In this document: positions 1-5,485 of the stretch, one piece after another
How positions within the stretch are numbered: position 1 is the stretch's first letter
Layout of the letters: every line of letters begins with the position of its first letter
NCBI GenBank assembly: GCA_003354225.1
Contig: PIVH01000547.1
Location: forward strand, 1-5,485
Direction of reading: 5' to 3'
Length of the DNA: 5,485 nucleotides
Origin: Globobulimina sp.
Lineage: Eukaryota > Foraminifera > Rotaliida
Notes under the pieces: model-generated
Database searches by the model: none
What the model saw: only the letters and a program-made list of their open reading frames with translations
What the model was told of the DNA's origin: nothing
Translations under genes and position numbers: made by a program

Positions 1-174
1 TAAACAATTGCATAAAAAAAATATTGATCGAAGTAGAAACAAAAGAAAAGCACAAACAAAAAAAGTAGTATATAAAACATCATAAATGTATATGTGACAA
101 CAAACAAACATACATAAATTCGATAAATAAAAAACGTTATACAATAATTATATATGTTATAGTTATATTAACAT
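1..174. other. AT-rich left flank: 3' region of the 7TM-RGS gene, no gene seen
   Basis: This stretch follows the stop of the minus-strand gene and presumably holds its 3' UTR and polyadenylation site. No AATAAA hexamer is visible on the minus strand here. On the plus strand there is an AATAAA at 125-130. A lysine-rich frame is open from base 2 to a TAA at 83-85, and it could be the last codons of a gene entering from the left, but A-rich DNA gives such frames by chance. CAAA-type short repeats (for example near 99-110) are present. Confidence 0.5.
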
Positions 175-589
175 TCACATTGCAGTTGATTCTCGACTGT
201 CGAATGATTCCTCCATTTGAGTGTCCTTTGCTTGTATTATTTTAAATTGTACCTTTTTATCAACATTAACAACATCAGTTATTGCGGGTGTTATATCACC
301 AACACTGGTGCTCTCCTCCTCATCCTCTGTTTTATTCTCATCATCCGACCAATTTGGTGGCGGTGTCATGGCCGGATGCATCTGTATGGCACTGGGCATC
401 AATACAGATAATATATCATTATTAGTAATAGGTGTTGCCGTTATATCCACCAATGATTTATGTCCATCCTCATCATCACTCGATGGACTTGGACAGTCAT
501 GCAATGCTATCTGCACCGCCAAATGATCAGATTTCGATGTTAATGTTTGTATAGGTCTTGGCATAGATGTACGTTTATTTATTATTGTA
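175..589 (-). CDS. Exon 2 of the 7TM-RGS gene: acidic, disordered C-terminal tail
   Basis: This open frame continues exon 1 in phase: the split codon is AG|T (Ser653), followed by TIINKRTS and 129 more residues to a TGA at 177-175. It could be read as a separate 129-residue ORF starting at 564. However, it has no fold-like composition of its own and matches the low-complexity tail of exon 1, so the spliced reading is better. The tail is rich in Ser, Thr, Asp and Glu, with two casein-kinase-2-like acidic serine clusters (SSDDEDG near spliced residues 689-695, and NWSDDENKTEDEEES near 732-746). A short KVQF sequence at spliced residues 765-768 fits the RVxF consensus for docking protein phosphatase 1. 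No domain is recognised. It probably supplies phosphorylation and docking sites next to the RGS domain. Confidence 0.72.
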
Positions 590-2629
590 CTTCAAAAACA
601 AACACACAAACAACAATATCACTGTATACACTATACATTACAAAGCACATAATACACATATACAAACAAACCTGTTTCTAATCACATTACTCTTTTTCTC
701 TTCATTCGAATGAGAGCCTGAAACAGTTTCAGATTTAGTTACGAATTCATCAGTGGCCGGTATCGGTGAACCCGTTTCTGGCACTTCCAACACTTTGGAT
801 TGCTGATGTTTCAATATTGCATTATTTGATAACGATATGGGTGGTAATATAGTATGTGGAATATGCCTCTCCTCCACTTTGTACTCACTGATATCCATCA
901 ATTTATGGCTGCGATTGCTACGCGACGGCAAGGAGCCTAACCGTGGTATTAACTGTGGCGATCTGTCCATGCCAACCGATACCGACCGATCCCGTGACAC
1001 TTCCCTCAACACCGACTTCACAGATTTGCTTATTCGCCGCGTGAATCGCCTCACCGGCTTATTATAATCACGACAAAACTTTTGATATTCCGGTGTTAGA
1101 CAAAACCGCCGAAACGAGTCTGATAATAACTTCCTGATTTCGTCCGCGGCAAAGTCAAACCGCGTACAATATGTAATCGGGTCAGGTTTCGTGATCATAT
1201 CCAACTGATCGAAAGCATCGACAATGTTACAACGGGTCTGATACGAAATATTTATTTCCCGCTCTGAATCACTGCGGATATACTTATCGCATATTAGCTT
1301 ACTGCGCAAATAATGATCTTCTTGGCTTAAAATGTGTGATTTAGGGATGTCATCCAATGGTAATTGCATATTCCAACCAAATATCTCATCCAATATGCCA
1401 TCGCAGACAAAAGCGTTTTTATATTGCATGATATCGGAGAGAAAAAATAGATTTTCCGCACTTAATTCTTTCACTAAATGTTTGAGAAACGCTTCGATTC
1501 CAACAAAGGACTTTAATAAGGCATCCAGGGGCACTCTGTTGTTGTCTCTGTAGCTAAATCCATTGTTGTTTTTGCGCTGTGTCGAGTATGATCGCGATAC
1601 AGGAGAACTGGCAGCGACTCCCACCATTCCAATGGATTTTGGCGTTTGTTTTGGTGATAATTGGGGTGAGAATCGTGGCGATAAGGAACTTACCCGTCGC
1701 ACAAATAAATTCGATGTGTTTTTCTTCTGCTTGGACTGCACAGTGTCTTTGTTGTTGGCATTTAGATCCTGTTGGATTGAATGGTGCACTCTGTACGGAT
1801 AGATGACCGATATTATGACTATAGAAACAGTGCCGATCATGGCGGTTAAGTGGTATATTAAGCGAGAGAATAGAACTTGATTCGGATTGTTTACATCATA
1901 AAAGATTAACAGACAAGAAAAGGTTAGGATTAATACTAAAATAATGGTTAATAAATACATATATTCGTCGCGAATACGAAATATATCCAAGCCAGGCATC
2001 CGTAGTATTAATTTCAATGTAAATATTTCGACCAGAACAAAGAATATCAGCTGGATTATAATCCAATGAGCTTCCATATGGAAATAGTATGCGAAGGACG
2101 TTAAAAATATGGACAATATGAGCCAGAGTAGGAAGATCAGCATCGATGTGAATGTTCTGTTGCCGAATGTGTTTCTGTGCTTTAGATACCATTCAAGTGT
2201 TGATGCGTGCCTCGAGGTGAATTGTTTCCACTCATTGTTGAGGATCGCTTCGTGGTAATTGAAATCGTAATGAATTAAGTACGAACGTTGGGTGTAACAT
2301 AATAATAATGCCAATGTGAGGGAGTGTTCAATCGAGGAGGAGATCCATGGCGAAATGTAGAAGGGTATTTTGTAGGGAAGGTTGGAGATGGAGCCATCAA
2401 ATAAGCGGTAGGGCTCGACCAATGCAAATATGATGAAGGTCAGAAACACGATATATTGTAATGTTATAGGCCGTCGTGATCGAAATACTTGGATGTTTCT
2501 ATTTTTATAAAGAATGCGTACGCATACAATGAATATTGGTAACAATATTAAGTAATCGATACCAACTATTGATACAATTAATATACCAGTAATAGTATCC
2601 ATCGGTACGTTAGATGGTGCTGTTGTCAT
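175..2629 (-). CDS. Seven-transmembrane RGS-domain protein, two exons joined (2629-672 and 589-175)
   Basis: Predicted 790-residue plasma-membrane regulator of heterotrimeric G proteins. Exon 1 shows seven hydrophobic segments (about residues 13-38, 55-73, 93-113, 159-183, 188-209, 222-244, 256-278). The first loop (41-54) is strongly basic, so the N-terminus should be outside and the C-terminus cytosolic. A Ser-Pro/Thr-Pro-rich linker (about 310-350) leads to an RGS domain at about 370-521. RGS domains speed GTP hydrolysis by G-alpha, and the contact residues look intact: E392-N393 in the helix-4 motif, N460 in 'REIN', and D504 and R508 in 'DSFRRF'. The interval between EN and EIN is roughly 25-30 residues longer than in animal RGS4-type domains, indicating an insertion at about 405-435. 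The ATG at 2629 is the first in frame after a TGA at 2671-2669 and has A at -3. Without splicing the frame ends at 638 (663 residues, with a hydrophobic cysteine-rich tail that looks like translated intron). The 7TM-RGS architecture resembles plant RGS1 and many protist proteins. The ligand is unknown. Confidence 0.88.
590..671 (-). other. 82-nt spliceosomal intron in the 7TM-RGS gene
   Basis: Read on the minus strand, the donor is AACAG|GTTTGT at 672/671 and the acceptor is TTTGTTTTTGAAG|T at 590/589. The intron is phase 2. A T-rich tract precedes the acceptor, and the intron contains an in-frame stop (TAA, 640-638). The next AG pairs upstream (in GTATAG and ATACAG) would bring in stops downstream, so 590 is the first acceptor that keeps a long frame. 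A second in-frame AG at 558-557 would give a 115-nt intron and a product 11 residues shorter, but it lacks a good pyrimidine tract. No clear branch-point consensus was identified. Confidence 0.75.
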
Positions 2630-2639
2630 TTTGATGCGG
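2630..2639 (+). promoter_or_regulatory. TTTGATGCGG motif, copy 1 (candidate promoter element)
   Basis: This 10-mer directly abuts the start codon of the 7TM-RGS gene, where it reads CCGCATCAAA-ATG on the minus strand. On the plus strand it lies 154 to 145 bp before the start of the other gene. The same motif, with one A/G variation, occurs twice in the right-hand intergenic region. Recurrence only in gene-flanking positions suggests a core-promoter or initiator element. It is not a motif I can name. Confidence 0.3.
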
Positions 2640-2783
2640 CAGGATTGCCATTCAAGGTTAAAGAAAGATCAGTTAAAAACAGTAATATTTTAACGATTAT
2701 CCAAAAATTATTTAACTATTATCCAGTAAAAACTTTTGTATCACAGTCATGTGGTAAATATGTTTCAATTCTAATCTGCAAAG
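2630..2783. promoter_or_regulatory. Divergent (bidirectional) promoter region between the two genes
   Basis: These 154 bp separate the two start codons and must contain both 5' UTRs and both core promoters, unless one transcript starts inside the other gene. The sequence is AT-rich, with TA-rich stretches near 2684-2693 and 2706-2721 but no convincing TATA box. Short upstream reading frames are present on the plus strand: ATG at 2634 ending with TAA at 2693 (19 codons), ATG-TGG-TAA at 2749-2757, and a four-codon frame at 2760-2774. On the minus strand an out-of-frame ATG at 2652-2650 overlaps the RGS start. Whether any is transcribed depends on the unknown start sites. Confidence 0.6.
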
Positions 2784-5207
2784 ATGGAATTTAGTGAAAT
2801 CATTGACACTGTTAATTTTTGTGACACAGAACAGCCAGGGAACATAACAGATTGTCATGGAGTTCAACGTCTCGCAGTAATATTAGATTGTTATAAAGAG
2901 TGGTCACAGACTGCAATTCATAATACACACACCGATGACGGAGGTCATGCTGCAGAGGAAGCCGACGGGTTTTATTGTTTCATGCACGATTCCTTAAATT
3001 ACGCCAAAGACGAAAACTCAGTTTTTCTAAAACTAATCAACGATTATAATCATTTATTATTCCATCATAATGACAGTGATTCCTTTGAAATCTTATATAC
3101 TTTTTTCAATCAACACATATACGAAAACAAAGGCTGTGCCTCAGATATATGCCATATGTTACAACGTAACAACAGAGACCGATCAGAAATCAGCAAACAC
3201 GAAGATCGCCGCTCGCAATTATACCATGGCTTCGATAGTAGCACAGAAATAACCGTCCAACAAACCGTTGACCGCATTCACAGTCAATACCTTCATTGTT
3301 ATGCTATGGGATACAAATTAACGCGAAAAGAGCGACAATCTGTACAAGACACAAAAATCGATGATATTGACGAAGACATTGCCACTGAAACTGAAACTGA
3401 AACTGAGCAAAAAAACGACAACAAGGACGATGAAGATGCCTTATTATACACCGTCCGTTTACGCAAAGTGTGCTCCATTTTGTCAGAGAAGCGCAATCGC
3501 GACAGTCGAGGCAGACGGAATGAGCGCAACACCGCCAATAAATTCACGACCATTATCGATGAGAAAAAGCAAGACGAGCAAGACGAAGAAATGGAAGAAA
3601 AAGAAGAAAAACCGCTGGCCAAACTGCGTGAGACTAAGACGCATAAAATCAACCTCAAATTGCGCGTTGGTTTGGAGAGGGATGGCCCCGAAGGGAATGA
3701 GTACAGTTTTTCGTATCGATATTATTATTGGAAGGCATATATAAAAACGGACGAACAGGACGGAAATAGCAGCACCAGCAAGAAAAACATATTGCGCGGT
3801 TTCTCCGACTCGCGTGATTTGGTGATCGAGCCCGGTAATTATGGCTATAAAACCTGGCATTGGTATATCCCGAAAAGATACATCGACTTAAAAAGCGAGA
3901 TTACGCAAAATAAGATTTGTAGCATTGGCATGCAGCAATTTGAGGACTGCGTGGTGAAGGCACAGACCTTTATGCAATGCGATGAGATTGGTAAGAAATT
4001 GAAGAGTTATGGCGAATGGATCTATAAATATGACATCTGCGACGACGAAGCGATCCAATTGGCGCATATTCTATCGTTATTATTATATTGTAACTATGAC
4101 ATATTACAAGCGCAGTTCTCGGCTACTTTCCGTCGGCTCCATGGCGAAAACGACGAGCAATTAAAGAAACGGCATCGTGAGTTTGCGAATTGGGGCCGAT
4201 ATTTGCGTGAAGCGGTGGAGTTATATGGCGATAATATACGCGGACAGTACACAGACTCGGCGGGCGACATTCTCATCAATCAAAGCATAAAACGCTTGAA
4301 ATTCTATCACGGCATCAATTGTGAGCTGTTATTCCCGCGGACCATTGCGAGGTTTAATGGGCCTACGTCCACCACGACGACGATATCGGTGGCCATGGCG
4401 TTTGCGGGTGGCAGCAATGGGCTGTGTCTGCAATTAATCCGTAAAGATCCGGAATATAAACACTCCTCGTTTTTTAACTGCGTGCCATTGTCGGACTTTA
4501 CCTATGAAGAGGAACGCTTTTTTATTGGCGGCTTGGAGCCGTTGCAGATTGCGACCATTATTCATACGTCGACCAATACCAATTATCGATTATATATCCG
4601 GTCATTGAATAACGTGCAGAATTTTATCGAGGGCACTAACGATGGCTGGGCCATTCACAGAGTGAGCAGCCGAATGAAGAGATATATTTCGGAGATGTTT
4701 AGGTATTGCCATTGCTATGACGAGCAAGTCAAAGAAATGGGTTTACCGCAGTATATATTAAATTTATTTCGCGCGTATGCCAATAGTGTGACGCGCATTG
4801 ATTTGAATTTGGAAGCTATAAATTCGGAGAAATCGGTGCAAGGCAAATATGGATTTAAAAGGATTCGTAATTTAATTATGATTGATAATGATGAGCGGCA
4901 ATGGGTGAAAATGGATACGGTGGGGAATATTTTTCGAAAATGCAAGGAGTTGCATGTACGGAGTGGGTATTCTATAAATATGGTGAAATTGAATAAAGAA
5001 TTGATGGCTGATTTGGTTGGTTTTATTCAATCGAATAATGTGATTGAGCGGTTTCAACAATTGAGTACAATCTGTATCTATCAACCACAACAACAAGAGA
5101 TTAAGTTACAAAAAGCCGTCAAGAAATATAAAAAAGAATGTAAGAAACATGGATGGATTTTAGATTGTAACGAAAAGAATAAAATCTTAAAATTAATTAG
5201 AAATTAA
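2784..5207 (+). CDS. Large multidomain protein with a predicted ADP-ribosyltransferase-like core
   Basis: 807 residues, intronless, no signal peptide or membrane segment, so probably cytosolic. Regions in order: an N-terminal helical module (about 55-185) with C118, C123 and the basic string QRNNRDRS, then HCYAMGYKL (171-179); a charged linker (about 186-290) with a TETETETE run and Lys/Glu-rich stretches; an aromatic module (about 305-375: SFSYRYYYW, then YGYKTWHWYIP); a helical region (about 376-500); an ART-like core (about 503-610); and a Lys-rich, mixed C-terminal region (about 650-807) of uncertain fold. In the core, FYHG (507-510), GPTSTTTT (526-533) and YEEERFF (574-580) match the order and spacing of ART motifs I (R or H), II (STS/STT) and III (ExE). 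Such enzymes transfer ADP-ribose from NAD+ to a target. The target here is unknown, and activity is inferred rather than shown. The ATG at 2784 follows an in-frame TAA at 2772 and has AAGATGG context. I am sure it is a gene and moderately sure of the ART assignment. Confidence 0.8.
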   Translation: MEFSEIIDTVNFCDTEQPGNITDCHGVQRLAVILDCYKEWSQTAIHNTHTDDGGHAAEEADGFYCFMHDSLNYAKDENSVFLKLINDYNHLLFHHNDSDSFEILYTFFNQHIYENKGCASDICHMLQRNNRDRSEISKHEDRRSQLYHGFDSSTEITVQQTVDRIHSQYLHCYAMGYKLTRKERQSVQDTKIDDIDEDIATETETETEQKNDNKDDEDALLYTVRLRKVCSILSEKRNRDSRGRRNERNTANKFTTIIDEKKQDEQDEEMEEKEEKPLAKLRETKTHKINLKLRVGLERDGPEGNEYSFSYRYYYWKAYIKTDEQDGNSSTSKKNILRGFSDSRDLVIEPGNYGYKTWHWYIPKRYIDLKSEITQNKICSIGMQQFEDCVVKAQTFMQCDEIGKKLKSYGEWIYKYDICDDEAIQLAHILSLLLYCNYDILQAQFSATFRRLHGENDEQLKKRHREFANWGRYLREAVELYGDNIRGQYTDSAGDILINQSIKRLKFYHGINCELLFPRTIARFNGPTSTTTTISVAMAFAGGSNGLCLQLIRKDPEYKHSSFFNCVPLSDFTYEEERFFIGGLEPLQIATIIHTSTNTNYRLYIRSLNNVQNFIEGTNDGWAIHRVSSRMKRYISEMFRYCHCYDEQVKEMGLPQYILNLFRAYANSVTRIDLNLEAINSEKSVQGKYGFKRIRNLIMIDNDERQWVKMDTVGNIFRKCKELHVRSGYSINMVKLNKELMADLVGFIQSNNVIERFQQLSTICIYQPQQQEIKLQKAVKKYKKECKKHGWILDCNEKNKILKLIRN
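3384..3407 (+). repeat. Hexanucleotide microsatellite inside the coding region, (ACTGAA)3 ACTGAG
   Basis: Four tandem 6-bp units encode Thr-Glu four times (residues 201-208) in the acidic linker. A six-base unit keeps the frame when copies are gained or lost, so linker length may vary between strains. Confidence 0.85.
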
Positions 5208-5340
5208 AAAATTAAAAATTGACATTAATTGCGACGATAAACATGTACAAATTTGTCAGAATATAAACTTTCTTGTTAACCTAAAAAGTCAGAGGGTTTT
5301 TTTTTTAAACACGGGCGCAAACATAACTGAAAAATAGAAA
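5208..5340. other. AT-rich 3' flank of the ART-like gene
   Basis: Immediately after the TAA stop come repeated ATTAAAAA-type strings (about 5205-5220), then unstructured AT-rich sequence and a run of ten T at 5297-5306. No canonical AATAAA is present on the plus strand. This is the likely 3' UTR and polyadenylation region of the upstream gene. No ORF, tRNA or stable hairpin was recognised. Confidence 0.5.
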
Positions 5341-5371
5341 TTTAATGCGGCCACACTAAAATTTGATGCGG
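5341..5371 (+). promoter_or_regulatory. Two TTTRATGCGG motif copies (5341-5350 and 5362-5371)
   Basis: TTTAATGCGG and TTTGATGCGG lie 11 bp apart, and the second runs into a TGCGG tandem repeat. They match the 10-mer at 2630-2639 next to the other gene starts, apart from one A/G position. They mark the point where AT-rich DNA gives way to G-rich DNA, which is where a promoter for a gene to the right could sit. Confidence 0.3.
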
Positions 5372-5391
5372 TGCGGTGCGGTGCGGTGTGG
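5367..5391 (+). repeat. Short tandem repeat, TGCGG x4 plus one TGTGG variant
   Basis: Four perfect 5-bp units (5367-5386) are followed by TGTGG (5387-5391). The G-rich strand is the plus strand. The repeat extends directly out of a TTTGATGCGG motif, so the unit was probably duplicated from the motif's own end by replication slippage. Confidence 0.85.
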
Positions 5392-5397
5392 GTGTGT

Positions 5398-5412
5398 CTG
5401 GCTGGCTGGCTG
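5398..5412 (+). repeat. Short tandem repeat, CTGG x3.75
   Basis: Three perfect CTGG units and a partial CTG lie six bases after the TGCGG repeat. Together they form a G/T-rich island of about 45 bp, in sharp contrast to the AT-rich sequence before it. Confidence 0.8.
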
Positions 5413-5485
5413 TTGGTTGTGATGAGGCACGAGCACGAAGTGCGAGTCTCCTTCGGATCACAAAAACGAGTGAAAAGATGTTTAA

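Larger units (their letters stand above)
5342..5485. other. Possible edge of a further gene, strand unresolved
   Basis: Two frames run off the right edge. On the plus strand an ATG at 5422-5424 opens 21 codons (beginning MRHEHEVRVSFGSQKR) to the end of the window. On the minus strand a frame is open from 5485 to a TAA at 5344-5342 (47 codons, rich in Ala, Pro, His and Thr where it crosses the repeats), with no internal Met. Both are short enough to be chance. The plus reading would make the repeats and motif copies a promoter or 5' UTR; the minus reading would make them the C-terminal coding end of a gene entering from the right. Confidence 0.2.

Noticed and set aside
217-526. Plus-strand ORFs of 64 and 101 residues opposite exon 2
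   Set aside because: They are complements of the acidic tail. Their hydrophobic and Ser-rich look is explained by the antisense of Asp/Glu and Thr codons, and exon 2 has a phase-correct splice connection.
1896-2192. 98-residue minus-strand ORF within the membrane domain
   Set aside because: It is an alternative frame of the transmembrane region of the 7TM-RGS gene, with no independent start context or recognisable motif.
2754-2783. Possible 30-nt 5' intron (GTAAAT...CTAAT...CAAAG) just before the ART-like start
   Set aside because: The ends resemble splice sites, but 30 nt is too short for ordinary introns, and removal would not extend the reading frame (ATG-TGA results).
3299-3860. Minus-strand ORFs of 119 and 125 residues (3299-3658 and 3483-3860)
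   Set aside because: They lie opposite the charged linker of the 807-residue protein. Their Ser-rich and Phe-rich runs are simply the antisense reading of Asp/Glu/Lys codons.
5340-5350. Minus-strand splice acceptor-like string (TATTTTTCAG near 5325-5334) as evidence of a gene
   Set aside because: The sequence after it meets a stop within about a dozen codons, and no matching donor or coding exon is visible in the window.
1-5485. Reassigned stop codons (ciliate-like code)
   Set aside because: The two genes end sensibly at TGA and TAA, and neither long frame needs an in-frame stop to be read through.
1-5485. Prokaryotic operon, CRISPR array, insertion sequence, tRNA or rRNA
   Set aside because: No direct-repeat and spacer array, terminal inverted repeats, transposase motifs or tRNA A/B-box pair was found. 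The splice signals and the 7TM-RGS protein are eukaryotic.

Overview
The window looks like nuclear DNA of a compact-genome eukaryote, most likely a single-celled protist. The evidence is a seven-transmembrane protein fused to an RGS domain, a short spliceosomal-type intron (GT...AG, 82 nt), start codons in good eukaryotic context (A at -3), AT-rich gaps, and no bacterial ribosome-binding sites. The standard genetic code fits: one gene ends in TGA and the other in TAA. The lineage cannot be fixed from the sequence. A retarian/foraminiferan-type protist is a weak guess based on protein style only.

Layout from left to right. 1-174 is an AT-rich flank holding the 3' end region of the first gene. 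175-2629 (minus strand) is a two-exon gene for a 7TM-RGS protein: exon 1 is 2629-672, the intron is 671-590, and exon 2 is 589-175, giving a predicted 790-residue product. 2630-2783 is a 154-bp gap between two divergent start codons and must hold both promoters. 2784-5207 (plus strand) is an intronless gene for an 807-residue multidomain protein. Its centre (about residues 500-610) has the motif order of an ADP-ribosyltransferase (ART) fold: FYHG, then STTT, then ExE. 5208-5485 is a second intergenic region. It starts AT-rich, has a run of ten T, and then changes abruptly to G-rich short tandem repeats (TGCGG and CTGG units). The last bases may be the edge of a further gene on either strand.

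The two genes lie head to head. One is a membrane-anchored regulator of heterotrimeric G-protein signalling; the other is a predicted soluble ART-like protein. Since ADP-ribosylation of G-alpha subunits is a classic way of altering G-protein signalling, a functional link is an attractive hypothesis. Nothing in the sequence proves it beyond adjacency and the shared gap. A 10-base motif, TTTRATGCGG, occurs in both intergenic regions (2630-2639, 5341-5350, 5362-5371) and is a candidate lineage-specific promoter element.
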